64,000 nt of DNA from Allolobophora icterica (Eukaryota > Annelida > Clitellata > Crassiclitellata > Lumbricidae). Below are positions 1 to 14,600 of the stretch, piece after piece. Position 1 is the stretch's first letter. Every line of letters starts with the position of its first letter. The position numbers and the translations under genes are program-made. The notes beneath the pieces were generated by a model. It saw nothing but the letters and a program-made list of their open reading frames with translations, was not told where the DNA came from and ran no database searches. The stretch spans positions 17,597,890 through 17,661,889 of the forward strand of contig OY744609.1 in assembly GCA_963556255.1 (NCBI GenBank). Direction: 5' to 3'.

Positions 1-115
1 CGCATTATGGAATAATTTTCTGCCATAGTTGGTGGGGATTCGAACATCGACAACTGGGTTAACAGTCCAGAACACTAACCAACAGACTTGTGCAAACCAC
101 TGTTATTCGGGTGAA
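1..115 (-). mobile_element. tRNA-derived SINE head, cut by the window edge
   Basis: Read on the minus strand, GTTGGTTAGTGTTCTGG is followed by TGTTAACCC and the B-box-like GTTCGAATCC. This resembles the A-box, anticodon and B-box order of a tRNA-Asn-like SINE head. The body would extend past position 1. The acceptor stem is not conserved, so it is not a tRNA gene. Confidence 0.5.
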
Positions 116-855
116 TAATTAATCTCTTCTCTGGTCGCCAGGCAACCACATCGTCTTCATCATACGGTATCTTTGGACAGTCCACTTGATGCAACAATCG
201 TGCATAAACGACGGCCACGTTCATGTAGCTATAGCAAGCCACCAGGTACTGTGCCGGGGAGCATTGTTGGTCCCATTGAACATGGCTGTTTCTGCATGGC
301 GCTTACCTTTCTAGAAGTGCTCTAGAACGTAGAGTTCATGATTACAAATGTCAAGGTGAGCAAATCATTGCTTTCCACACAAAAGATTGAGAAACTTTAT
401 TAAGCATGTTCCCCATAGCTCATCCAAAGCTTGGAAATTGCTGCTTCATGCTGTGCATTATGTTCTTAATTTGTTGACTTTCAGTTGAAAACTTAAAGAC
501 TCTTCTCATTACTTTTGCCTACCCACCGTAATCTGATTATCTGGTTCTTGATCAGTTGGATTTCGACCACCCTTCACCAACGGATTTTATTCTCAACTAC
601 GTCTTCGCTTGATGTGACCATTGATTGATGCCTTGTGCATTAAAGTGGCGCTATAGAAGTTATCACATCAGAATCACTGTACTTATCTTTAAAAACAGGT
701 TCTACACGAGTTTTCCAATAAATAATAACGTGATGGGCAACATTCAATTAGTGTCATTATTCAAACGCAAGTGTCAAAATTGCAACGTACATGTATCTAG
801 AAATGTAATAATAGTAGTTTCTCTCACAAACATACATAGCATTTGCTCAGAGGTG

Positions 856-1007
<152 letters not shown>

Positions 1008-1199
1008 GGTGGCGATGGGTGCAAATGAATGGTCTGAATTGTTCTGGTCGTTGGGGGAGACAATTCAGCCATATGTACCGCATCTGATTTTGGGGTAAGT
1101 TGGTCCACAAACTGGTTATTGAAATCTCACAATGCATCCGAGGTTTTAAGTCTGAATGCACTTAAACTTCTGAAGCACTTTTCCTCATCCCAATACAGA

Positions 1200-3369
1200 C
1201 GAAGCCTTTCAAGACATATTGTTTATTTCTTAATTAATTTTTTTACTTAATTCTTTTTTTGTTATTACATTTTGCCTGACACCAGTGAAGATGAGCAATG
1301 CCAGAACATGCCACTTCCACTTTTTAAATTCTTAAGAATCCATTCTACTGTAGGCTACATTTATACAAATATGGCAAAGAAAAAAATTATAATATGGCAG
1401 GAATTCAAATTACAATCCCTTCTGTTGAAACAATTTTAATTCAATCCAAACATTTTCAAACCATTTACATTTTCATCAGATAATCACTTAAATAGACAAA
1501 AAGTACTATAATCAGCAGCAATTATTAGCAGCTGTTACCAACTTGTGTATAAAGCCTGTACAGTCAATCACTCAGCTGTAAGCACATGGCAGTAATAGTA
1601 AGTACTTGTAACAATATCTAAACCAGTACCAAAGCCATTATCAGTGTAGCACAATGAACTATACTCGCTGCTGAAATGCCAGGGAATTGTACTGGCTCCA
1701 AAGAGAAATACCAGAAGTCAGAGGCACTATATTAAAATTATCTTCATTAAAAACTGTCTACTGTCCTAAAAGCACCTGCAGAAGAAAATAAATGTTACTG
1801 GCATTATTACATGGTAGAATTCTAATTTTCACAGTGTAAAGTGCCTAAACATTGTGCTCAGCAATTGAACAGTGGAAGACAGGAAAGGCCAACATCATCG
1901 AAAAAAAGAGTAGATTTATATCTACATGAAGAAATAAAAACCGAAATCACAGCAGAACATCTTCAAGTATTGCAACATTATTGATTGAATCTAACGACAA
2001 AGTCTTGCATAAGCAAAAACCACTACCACTGAAACATAAACCTTGCTCGAATCTGTCTTGATTAACCATACCATCAAACACAAAAGGGGACAACCTCCAG
2101 GGTAACTCAATTTGGCCTGAAATTCTTTTCCTTAAGGCAGCCCAATTTGGGAGATCTTGCCCCCCCTCCCCAATTCTTCTAAATCTTCAACTCTTATGAA
2201 GTCCAGCTAAATGAAAATTGCTTTCCAGTTTCATCGCAATGCCCAATTGAAAAGTACATGTACTCTGAAACCATTGTTAAACCTGTTGTGCATATGAAAC
2301 GCATCACACTAACCTGCTTTATTGGGAACTGGAAAAATTACATAGTATGCATAACACGCATTAAAATATGTGACTCTGGTGAAGAAAAGGAATCACTTGT
2401 CGCTCACTAGATCAGCCGTAAATAGCCCTTTTGCTAAGGCTACAGTAATAGAAGTGTTTAATTAATGTATCTGCAGCCCATGTTACTACAAACTGTATTA
2501 TGCCACATCGTATACTAAAACAAAATTCTTTTATTAATTTATACGGTAGAGACAGTTTGAATTTTCATCAGCAATATCTTGCCAATTGACATTTTATAAT
2601 TTAAAAAATGCGTAGGTTTTGGGCTAAAAGACTTAACATTTTAACCATAACTTCCTCAAGGTATTAATAGGTTAATTCCTGACAAGTAGGCTCTTCTCTC
2701 CGGTTCACATATACAAATTATAAATCAATATACACACACATATATATACATTCTTATAAAAGAAGCATACCAAATATGCCTGTATTTTCAGTATAAATGA
2801 ATTACAACATGCAGCCAAATACATGAATTCACCTTTGTTCCCCACCATATATAAATCAAATAGACAGGCTGTGCATTAGCTTATACATGAAGTGCATATG
2901 CAGTATGAAGCTATATGTTATATATTTAGTTACGTAATAGACAACTTATATCGAAAATATACTGTCTTGATGAAAAGAAATATCAAGAAATGGTACGAAA
3001 GCTGTGATCAAAGTGAAATTTTAATTCCGTTGTAAATATGCATTAGAAATAAGCCGAAATATTAATACAACCAGAACATGATAAGAATATCTGCCATTTG
3101 CCATATGTCTGCAAGCCGATTAAGAAAACCGATTCACTACCTTATGTATAGCATGATCACCAACATTACAAACAAAATCCAGCATAATATATACACCAGA
3201 AACTTGTTACAACATTGCTTTTGGAAGCCATATCAAGAAGAAACAACATTACAATAAGGTCATTTTCTATGGCAGTATTAATTTTGTGGATACAAGTCTT
3301 AACCACGTTCTATCAGAATTCGCGTTATAATGAGTTTCCTATGTAAATACATTTCTGGTATCAGATATA
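1200..3369. other. AT-rich non-coding stretch
   Basis: No frame with coding character and no splice-bounded block. It may be intergenic or the distal 3' UTR of NPDC1. A pyrimidine stretch near 2150-2180 and AT dinucleotide runs near 2730 are the only low-complexity features I see. Confidence 0.6.
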
Positions 3370-3994
3370 TGTGACTTGCTCTGGCAAAAGGAGGCTGTTG
3401 TCCAAAAATTTAATTTTATATATTTTTGGCTTTAAATGATAAGCAATAATTTCTGTTTAAAATGTTGAAAAAATTATTATTCTATCTTTATTGGTTCCAG
3501 AGATATGAATTTTTAGAATGTATTGCTACTCAGAAGTACATTTTCGAGAAAGACGCATGCAAAGTTTATTACCTTAATACAAACTCGACATAAATTGCAA
3601 AGTGTCAGTGTTTTTAACCTTAAACTTATGGAAATCACCATAGGAAACCCACCAAATGAGGCTATTTTTAGCAAGCTGATTGCATAAGCTTTCCAATGAG
3701 GTATTACACATGGTATTCCTAACAGACTGAAGGCTATAAAATGCTCTTGAAACTGGTACCCCCAAAAATTTTAAATTCTCGGAAAATTTTTATTAATCGA
3801 ACAAATTTATTTAATTTGTCATGAAATAGGCGAAATTTTTATTAAATCAATTTTTTTCATATAATGTAACATCTTATTTATTGAAATACGCAAAAAAACC
3901 ATAATTGAAAAATTTACATCTGATTGGTGTTTTGTTTAATTTCCCTTGTTTTATCATTGGCGACTTCCGCCTCCTTTTGCCAGAGCAAGTCACA
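3370..3994. mobile_element. Tc1/mariner-like MITE, about 625 bp
   Basis: The 26-bp inverted termini are identical: TGTGACTTGCTCTGGCAAAA and six more bases at 3370-3395, with the complement at 3969-3994. TA dinucleotides flank at 3368-3369 and 3995-3996. The AT-rich interior contains no transposase. Confidence 0.8.
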
Positions 3995-3996
3995 TA

Positions 3997-6233
3997 TAGT
4001 ATACTAAAATCATATAATGTAGTGTCTATGCCATTGGCATAATCATATTATTCATTTTAATGTCCAACATTTTATGTGTATATCAGTGGAGCTTCGATAT
4101 GCGAAAGAAGCATATCTATTTTTAATCAATATACATATATTAACAGGAGATTTATTGGGGAAGGAGAAATTAGAATCCTTGATTACAATATCTGGATCAA
4201 TTATCTTCCAAGGCATTTCCAGTTCCACCTGCTCCAATGGTTAACAAATCATCACCTTTAGATGGTCCAGAATAGGGAAGCAAATCAAAAGATTTGCTCC
4301 AACAATTTTCTCTTAACACACAACTCTCCCTTAACTTGCCTTGATTGGATTTTATACAATTATTAAGCTTATATTCAATCCATTTCTTTGAAGCTCTGGC
4401 TTTCAAACCAACACCAAAAGAAAAATTTAAAAGAAAAACTCCCTCTTCCTAATGCATTCAAGTTTCTTTATGTCACACGATAGTTATAACCAAACTACTT
4501 ACACTAACAATAATTATTACATACATGTATGTGCTTATTGCTACTTCAAACTGAAGATTGAAAATCTAAAAAAAATTAAGGGCTCCGACTTTAAACACTT
4601 GTCGGACATATTTTGATCACCACAGATATTTCCAACTCGTGTCTCCATATCAGTAACAGATGATGAAAAAATCCAGCCATGTCACATTAAAATCAACAAC
4701 CTGTCACGGGCCACCAAGCTCAAACGGTTTGCAACAATTCATTACAGAACTGCACTCTGGAATTTTGGCAAATCAATCACAAAACTTCTGGTTTTATTCT
4801 GATATTACTACTACTTTCATTCCCACTGTTATGACTACAATAATTAGCAAATAACAATCAAAAACAAATATAATTAATTAAATGCAGACAGGCTGTTGTT
4901 CCCAAAGCCTTTGGTGCTATATCAAATTCTGTCACCAATATTGTAACAATACAATTATTTAGTAACATATTTATAACTAATAAAAGTTACAACTGTAATA
5001 ACTAAACTGCTAACAATAGTTTGATATTAACAGAACAAGCCCCGTTAACTTAAGATAAAGCTGTTTAATGCACCGTCAACATTCACTATTCTGACAAAAT
5101 CAACATTTTCCTAAAAGTCACATTCAGACAAGCAGCTTCTGTAGGCATGAGAATTCACAGATTTTCCATAACTACAAGTCGTGCTCAGCAACAACAAAAA
5201 TAAATACCTGACCTCCTAGATGTAGATACTCATCAACTGCAGCCATCTAACTACACTTACACTGTCAACAACTGCCAGTCTTCAGAAAAGCTACACCACT
5301 CATAATTGAAACAAAAGCATTCATCACAGTCAATCAATAAATTTAATCAGTGAGTCAGTCAATCAATCAACAGCCCAACCAATCAGTTCAACCAACCAAA
5401 AACTGCACAGCCGACCATCCAGTCTATCAATCCGCCAACACGGCTATAAGAAACAAATCACGGCAGAACATCCAAATCAAGAATCATCACAAGCAAACAA
5501 TGTTTTTACCACTTAATCACCACAATCATTAGTGAAGCTGTCAATTCTTCTTGCCAATCAACTAAGAGGTCTGGAGCAGAGTATAAACTTAAATGACAGC
5601 TCAGCGCTCTAGCTCAGACGAATCTCCATATTGTAGTGCATTCGAAATTGTTCAGCAGTAAATAGGAAAAGCTATAAAAATCTCATAAAATTTTCATAAC
5701 TATTTAACAGCACACACTCATACGAAAACTCTAATGCTCAGTTTTTCCAAACCAACATTAAAGAATCTGTAACGTCAAAAAATCTCATCAACTACCTAAA
5801 TGTGGAAGGGCTTAAAAATTAACACATCTGCAACAAAAATTTACAATTAGAATGTGAATATCACCAAAATGTCTGCACATTTAAGAGGCCATAAAAGCAA
5901 CTATGTACCTATCCAGATCCACACATTCCTATAATTACTTTACAGCAAAATCGCTACTTTAAGTCTATAATAATATTAATATTATAATATCACCATACAG
6001 CTGTTACAATATCGAAATATTCCTGCACTGTGTGGTTATGATAAGTTTGTGCATAAACTGTCCTGTAATCAACAGCTGTATCCCGACTGAAAACTGATCA
6101 ACTTAAATCACCAGTAACAAACATTTACTCCCAGTTATGCCCTCACATTGTGGAATGAGCCTGAATTATTAGAATGAACTGAAGTAAATGGACACTGTAC
6201 ACAGGATCTGCAGTAAGTAGAGGAGGCGATCTG
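3997..6233. other. NPDC1 3' flank or 3' UTR
   Basis: AT-rich, no coding block. Minus-strand AATAAA hexamers occur near 4151 and 4793. A loose CAAT/CAACC-rich segment (5320-5410) is low complexity. Without transcripts the UTR boundary cannot be set. Confidence 0.5.
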
Positions 6234-6356
6234 CTATGGTTCCTTGAAGCCGTTAACCAGCGGGGATGGCTCCTGGCCTTCACTCGGAGGCTCTATATTT
6301 TCAGCGCTTGGAGGCGGTTCAGAAAACAGTGGATTCGGTACTTCAATTTCACCAGC
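6234..6356 (-). CDS. NPDC1: NPDC1 coding exon 8: C-terminus and stop codon
   Basis: The acceptor is GTTTGCAG. Residues 246-285 begin AGEIEVPNPLFSEPPP and end SPLVNGFKEP before TAG at 6236-6234. EVxNPLF is the last conserved family motif. The proline-rich end is variable, as in vertebrates. The 3' UTR continues to lower coordinates; several AATAAA hexamers occur on the minus strand (for example near 4793 and 4151) and I cannot choose among them. Confidence 0.92.
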   Translation of the reverse strand, partial: AGEIEVPNPLFSEPPPSAENIEPPSEGQEPSPLVNGFKEP

Positions 6357-9300
6357 CTGCAAACAGGTAATAGAGCATCATCAAGCATGTCAAGAGTGCT
6401 CCATCAAAGGTAAACAATTACTATATGTGTACTACTTAATCAGCAGGTATAGTAGCAGTAGTAGTACTAGTGTTAGAAAACATCTAGGCAGTTAATACAG
6501 TAGTACCTTTTAAGTATCTCACTAAGTGGCGTTAAATTTCATCAAGAACAAAATGTTCACCTGTATGTGGAGTGAGCTCAGAAACCTGGAAAATCTCCAC
6601 TGGAGGACTTCTGCATGCAAAAGCAAACCCAACCAATGCCTTTCCATCCAGATGGCAGTATGGAAAGACCTCTAATGCCTTTGCCTGGCACCCGTATGCT
6701 GTTCAAATTCTACTGCACTGCATGAAATTGAGAATTTCTTGCCATGCAACATAACCTGAATGAACAAGGTCCGTCCAGTTGTTGGATTTTTCTGGTTGGG
6801 TTTATGCTTCCATCTAATCATTCTTCAACACCAGAACAATGCCTCTCAGGATGAACACTGATGGTGGCATTTCAACCAGACCATGATTTTATTACTACAG
6901 TTTCACCTGAACCGACCATCGACTGAAGCAGTGCTGACCTTAGATGTGTGCAAACTATGTGGTTGCACAAGGCCCACGACTTAGGGGTCCGAAAATGTCA
7001 CAGAAAATTAACATGAACAAGACATCCTAATAATAATATTATGGTTTCAATTAAAACTTCTCTTTTGTCCATAAAATAAAAGTCAACTTGGTACCATATG
7101 ACTTTTATTTTATTGTTGTACTTGTTAACAATCTACTAAAATAAAATTTTAGCAATGAAAAACAATCTGACTTGTGTCATGGGGGGGGCCATACAGTATA
7201 CTCTGCACAGGGCCCAAAATATCCTAAGGCTGTCGCTGATTGAATCCTTCTGCATTACGAGAACGGTGTTAAAGAAATCAACATATCAGATGAGGCATGT
7301 CACAAATGAACGACTGACTAGCTTACTTTATTTCTGAAAGAAGTCCACACAACTTAATCACTGACAGTCATAGATCATCAACTCATCTTGTGCTGTAAAA
7401 TAATCTACTGCACAACCAAAACAGAGAGGACCAGATATGACCATTCACTTACTGTCGCCAAACCAGGGCATTCATAAACCGTGTATTCACTGGCATCATT
7501 TTCTTCGTCAGAGCTGGCCTCAGAACCCGACTTTGAGACGGGATTCTGATTCCTAAACAAACAAAACCTCTGTACTTGTATCAACCATAGTTTCTAACTT
7601 GCGTTCAGTAGTTGCATCATTATGATGATGTTTATAAGGCACCTGTCACAAACTGTCTCTCCGGACTAAATGTTTTGACAGGAAGTATTTAATCAAGCAG
7701 TCACTAACTTAGACCATTTGGTCCTCTGGTTCCTCAGCTGGATTTTACTGAACGCATCGTCTTGCAAAAGCAGACACTAAAGTATCCAGATTAATCATGG
7801 ATACCAAATTACCTCACCTTGCATTACCCTATCTTAGTGCTTCTCAAACTTTCTGATGCTGTGGACCGGTAATTGTTTTACCAGTCTTACCGCGGTCTGC
7901 TGCTTTTGAACATCATTGTACATATATGATATGTTACACTAGAATTTAGATTTCATGTAGTATTGCCAATGTTTATATAACAACTATACTCTTGTTATTG
8001 TTTCATGTTTAAATCTGTTTATTACGTATGACCACCATGTCTTCATTATTTATATTTTACAATGAACAACATAAATCATTTATTTGAGTATGATCAAAAT
8101 TGTGAGTCCGGTTATCATTCCGCGGCCCAATAACCAATTACTCGTGGACCTGTACTCAGCCGTGGACTACAGCTTCAGCAGTGAACTATAGGCTGACAGA
8201 TTTGCCGACAGCTACTACAGCACAGTGAAGATATGAGTCAGAACTGTTTTGCAAGAAGCGACAACAAATGTGCTTTGACACCAGACCATGTGTTGTAGAA
8301 AACATTTATATCTGCTACTATGAGACAAAAGTTTTAACAGCATAAACAGCTGACAGACGCATCAAATAAACGACCATTACCTTACATTGCACATCGCTAC
8401 AAGCTAGCATTTTATGACAGTCTGAATTGTTTGCTGAACAGAGAGACACATGCAATAGTATGTCAGAAAATAGAAGAATGTTTCAAGAGGAAGGTTCAAC
8501 ACTACAGAAGGTAGTGAACTTGAATTGATTGACATGTCAGAGTGCATCATTTGCATGCCTCCACAGGCACAGAATATAAGCAACTGACAAAATAGTCTAA
8601 TTTACGATAACATACAGGCATAATGCACTGGCGATAATGTACTAAGAATTATAATCGAAGGAAGAATGGAAGGGAAATGGACAAGAGGAAGACCTAGAGT
8701 GATGTTATTGGATTGGATGATGAAGGACAGTTACAGTGAGCTGAAGGTGAGGGCTAAACAATGCGATGAATGGCGACATTGGACGCAAAAACTGCCCCGT
8801 GAGGCAGAGAATGGGAAGAAAAGGACTGGCAAATATATGTAACGCTTCTGCAAAATCATTCAAACTTTCATTTAGTCAAAAGAAGAAAGAACCAACTTTT
8901 CCATTTCGAGCATCTGCTGCTTCTGATGCTGGTAGTGATACATCTGCGCACTCTGGGCCAGTCTCCTGTCAGCCGTAGATTTATTCACAGTAGGCGCCCC
9001 TTTGTAGTCCATTGAACCATAGCCCGGATACTCAAAGTCGCTGGAGGCTTTCGCTGATTTCTTCAGCCTGAGGCAGTCACAAAAACAAACATGATAACAC
9101 ACCCACAGACAAGCGCACGATAAACAAACATTCTGCACACGACTAACAAAAACAGAACTTTGGTTTTTACACAATCACTAATAACATCAGGTAATGATGT
9201 TTTTGTTTCAGAAGATGACTCAACTAACGCTGGATCAACACTTCCTTTTGCTCCAGAAACTCTACACATATCTTAATCAGCGCCAGTAAACTTCTCTCTT

Positions 9301-11639
9301 TCACTCGACTGTGCAAGGACTGTTCTGAGCAAATTTCTCAAGTAGGTGTTATGTTAAAACCCCGAATAAATAAAAATGTAACTGCATATATACAACTGCA
9401 ATTTTGTAAGTGATAACAAATGACTGTAAGTTAATATATATCGTCGCCTGAGAATTATCTTGTCGTATCTCCACTTTTTTTCGAAAAGTAGTTAAGAGTT
9501 GATTTGTAGCAGAGTTTTTTTGATCTTTCTTCAGTTTCAATGGCTAGGAGATACGATAGGTCGTTTTAAAGATATTCAACAAACTATACTGTCGTATGTC
9601 CTGTTTTCAGAAACATTTTATCGTATCTCCATACAGCATTCATAGTGAAGCAGTCTATGTTGTTGTATGTCCACAGAAAGCTCGTCGCTGATTGGACACG
9701 CAGGAGATACAGCAGTATAAACCTGTGCGCTTAGCTGGACTATAGTGTCGCATATCCAGACAATTAAAAGTTTTTCTTTTAAAAATCCGGACTATGTAAA
9801 TGAATATTTTAACGAAAACACTCTATAATAATTGGTCGTTGCTTAATTTAATCATTTCATGTCTTTGTTTTCAGAAAGATGGTTTGTAATATTAGTATAT
9901 CCAGTTTATACAAAATTTTCACAAATTTCAGAATAACAACTATAATTGTTAATTTTTTAAATGCAAAATCTTTATGCAATGTTGATGTTTTAATATGACG
10001 TCTGTGTGTGAACTGTAATTTGACAATGCCCTACTTATTGCATTGAATTTCTCATTTTTCCGCAAAATGCGGCCCAAACTTCTACCTCGTTTATCTCGGA
10101 ATTTTGGAAAATGGAGATACGCCAAGATAATTCTCAGGCGACGATATCTTGAAATCCTATACACAGAATTAGAATCGTACAGTCAAAAACTCAGTCAGAT
10201 ACACCTAACACACAGGAGCACTGCTATACACCAGATTTCACCATGATCTTCAGCCTTTTCTACCAGTCTTTCAAGGCAATCACTGGCTGAACCTTAATAC
10301 CTTGAATGAATTTTCCTGTGGACATTTGTTGGCAACCTTAGACTGCCCTAAAAGAAGATGATAAACATAGACTTACTTGCACCAGCAGATGACAGCGATT
10401 ATGATCCCTATGATGGCGGCTACTGACACGCAGGCAATCACAGCTAAAAGCAGAATGCAAATGCAAAGGCTTCAGACTTTGTAAAATGCCGACTCAAATG
10501 ATTTCAGCTATCAGAGACTGTCACAAATATCACGTGTATCTGCCATAAAAAGATGGCGGCTGCTGACACGCAAGCAGTCACAGCTTAGTAAGCAGAAGTT
10601 TAAAATGCCTCCAGAATTGAACACAAATAAAACATTATAAACACAGCAGGCCAAGGCTCGGTGTGGTGAATGCTTGACTGCTGAGCAGCTGGGAAACAGT
10701 GCGAGGTCACATCGCATGAGCCACTCAATATCAAGCCAGCTGCAGCAAGGCATTAGCAAGTGTATTGACAAAATGTCTCTTGATAAAGCGAAACACTTAT
10801 CAATATGCAGCTTCTGCATTTAGTTTTGAAATATTTCTGCATTCAGTTGTGATGCTCTGAAATTATCTTTGTTTAGTGTTTTTTTTTATAATTTCTTGTT
10901 TCTAGTCAACATTTGTTGATTACCGTAACTGGTCCGTGAGATAAGAGAACTGATCTACTAAAACTAACTACCACACACTTTGTAAGTCAATGAGCTTTGA
11001 AGTAGTTTAAAGTGGCCTGACTGTTACACTATCTAACTCTACAATAGAGGTTAAAATACTTATGCACAAAAGAAATCAACAATTCAAGTATTCTATGAAA
11101 CCCACAATTGGTGTATGCATGAACATATCTATTAAGACAATGCTGCTTCTCTTGATAGATATAGTGCAAACAAACACTTGTGGACTTCACTGATTACAGG
11201 ATCATATAAACCGTCAATTTCTTTGAGCACAACCTTATCTATTTAAAAATTCCACTACCAATTTGCTGTTGTTGAATTGATCCTTCAAGTGAGCTATCTG
11301 TCAGCCTCAGATGAACGCACATTACAAATGCATGTATTTATGCATGCATATGTTTGTATATGGACATTCATACTGAGCCTATTACGAATCTATCAAAGTC
11401 AGTGAAACAATGCACATATTGAATTGTAACTGTAATTAGTAACTTCTACTGTGCCGGTGTCTAATGCACAAGGCATCAACCGATGGCACACCACAACAAA
11501 ACCGTAATCAGGTCAGTATCCAGAAGATTAATCCGTAAGAAAAAGGTGTCACCATCATGGCATTACCTTACCCACATCTTATTACACTTTTAAAGTGCTT
11601 TTTTGAATAGCTATCCCTATGGATCACATTATACATATA

Positions 11640-11677
<38 letters not shown>

Positions 11678-14600
11678 AATAAATGCATATATATATACAA
11701 ATAAATGCATATATATATATGTACTCTTATGTATAAATACTCTTAAATATAGCAGTCTAATGTTCTACCAATGTTCTAAATGAAAGCCAATCCCTTGTGC
11801 ATTAGGTACTGTGCCCCAGTATCAATCAGATAAAATCTTACTGTAGTTTTGAACTGGAAATGCAATGGTAATGCAAAACATACCAATATATAAAATGTTG
11901 TTAGAGAAGGCATCATCTGTTGGATGCTGAAGGACCTCATCAGTTTGGTTAACTGCGTAGTTCATGCCAGACTCTTCTTTCTTCACAGATTTAAGTTGAA
12001 ATTCTAATCAAGAAACAAACAAAACAACTCCATTGTTTTACTGTGTTCGATCAACTACCGTAGTTTTACCATTCCGAGGTACATCAGTTCAGAGATACGT
12101 TGAGAAGAGGCACATGGACGATACGTGCATAAATCTATGGGCATGCCTTCATAGATGCACAGATTCTGAGGCATGTCAATTTAAGAGTCACAGGCATCAA
12201 AAGAGATGGACTCCAAAGTGAAGCATTCCGAGATGAAATGCTTTAAATTAAGTTCATTGCGGTATCGACCCTCATAAAATTACCTCTAGTTCCTCCTAAG
12301 CTGTACATATGTATACACGTGTGTATCAAAGCATCACTTAAGAACCTGTCAGAACTAAACTGTACCACCCTTACAATCTCCCTACAGTGAAAAGCTAAGC
12401 TGGTTGGCACCATTCCTTACATGAAGCTGTATAGACTGATCATGAGCAGCCAATTGCTAATGAAAATCTGCATGTCCATTATCTCATTCTCATCATGCCC
12501 TCTCACTTGTAGAATCTCCCCAGAGCTCGGTTCTTGGTCCTCTTTGGTTCAACCTTTACACTACCCACTCAGCTCACTAATTAAAGCATCCTCAATATAT
12601 CATCAGCTAAATATACTGATAACAACCAACTATTCATCTATTTCTCTCCAATCAGTTTGCCAGACTACGCCAATCATCTTCATAATTTCATTACCCATAC
12701 ATCCTCCTCGATGACATCTAATCTCCTGTGCTTGAACCCATCCAAACTGAATTAATTGAGCTGGTAACTTTCTTGTGTTACTAGCTCAATAAAATTCCTG
12801 ATCCCTCTATTTCCATCAACCTGGGGTCTACATCCATCAAAACATTCGCTAGTAAGTCTCCTGTCTGCAATTTAGGCGTGATTTTAAACTCAAACCTCTG
12901 TTTTTCCGATCATATCAACCAGCTTTCTCACTCTTACTTCATGTCTATCTATGACCATAATTCAATCCGCTCTATATCTGACCTCAAAACCGCATCAACC
13001 ACCGCCACATCCATAGTCCATGCTAAACTAGACTAATGAAATTCACATTTACTGAATATATTATGACAACTATCTAATCCATCCTATGAACTTTACCAAA
13101 ACTGTATCTATTGCTATTTCTGCACCTGTCTTTCACTCCAAACTGAAAACACTGTTTTTCCACAAACTCTACTCTGATTCCACCTCTTCTCCTTACCTCT
13201 CTAGCTGCTTTAATTCTAAATACCATCCACCATAGCTGTCTGACTGACTGCTTACCTGACTGTCTGGATCTTGGCCTGAAATCAATTTTGACCTCACCTG
13301 CCTATTGATTTGTCTTGACTGAGCACCTGAGAATAAACTGGTTCCGTGACTTCACGTTTTTTGGTGCTGTAGAAATCTCGAGATTACAATTATCTCTACA
13401 CCAGCTCATGCGTATCATACCTACACAGGCCTCAAGTCATTCTTCAAGAACACTCTTTCACTGCAAATACTTATCACTCTGCATAGCTCGGCATACATTA
13501 TAATTATCAACAGACTTAAACTAATGCACCTTGTTACATATGTACATAACAAACCTATCAAGACAGACAGACAGACAGACAGACTGACAGACAGACAGAC
13601 AGACTGACAGACAGACAGAACCAACCTTCTATAACATTCTAATTAATGCAAATTCTGATCTACTGTGATCAGGAACACGGATCATAAATAAAACTGAGCT
13701 CTAGAATATGACATTTTGACCGTGTTGGAATGAGGTACTTGCAGTGCTCGAAATGGACCGGAACGCACCGGAACGCCGTTCCGGTTCGTCAGCGTTCCGT
13801 TCCGGTTCGTCAAATGAATTATTGTGGAAAATACTATGAAATTAACGTGAATGCTCCCATATCTTTGACTAGCGTTCCGTTTCGTAAAATTTTCCATTTC
13901 GAGCACTGGGTACTTGAAGGGTTTCTTATAAGGAAGGAAAGTCAAGCACATATAGATGCAGGCACTCTGCCATGTAATTAAAACATTCATCTCCATTCGA
14001 AACCATTCACAATACAAGGTCACGTGCTTTAAGAGTAAATTAATAAATTAAATCACAGATCAAGCACCTTTCAGAAAAGAAGTTACGCATTTTAAAACCA
14101 TATTAGCATCGAATTGAACATCTTTTCCATGAAGAACAAGACTAGATGGTTTAAATTCAATATGCTGTCCACAAGGAAACAAAAAAGCAATGGAGACCAT
14201 CTTTAGGAAAATCCAAAGACCCCGATTAAAAGTTTACAATATACACTTATAGCATAAGACTACAGTATATTTAGGCAACAAACAATCCACGCTTGCAATA
14301 ATGGACGATTCAACCATTAATCCATTTATCCAACTGATCAATCAATTGCTCGATTTATCTGTTTGTCTGTCATTCAACCTGCCTATTTACTTACATAAAA
14401 GAAAAACTATAATATATTTAAATCAAATGGGCGTCAACAAACTGCACACTGGAAAGTCTAGTATTATAAAATGCTGTGTAAAATGTTACCTTGTACACTG
14501 TCCTTGTTGTCATCCAAGGGAGTCTCTTGGTTGCCTGCATTTGCACTTTCATCATTCGGGAATTCTGAAGAAATGAAAAACTACTAAAACAAATGCCTCA

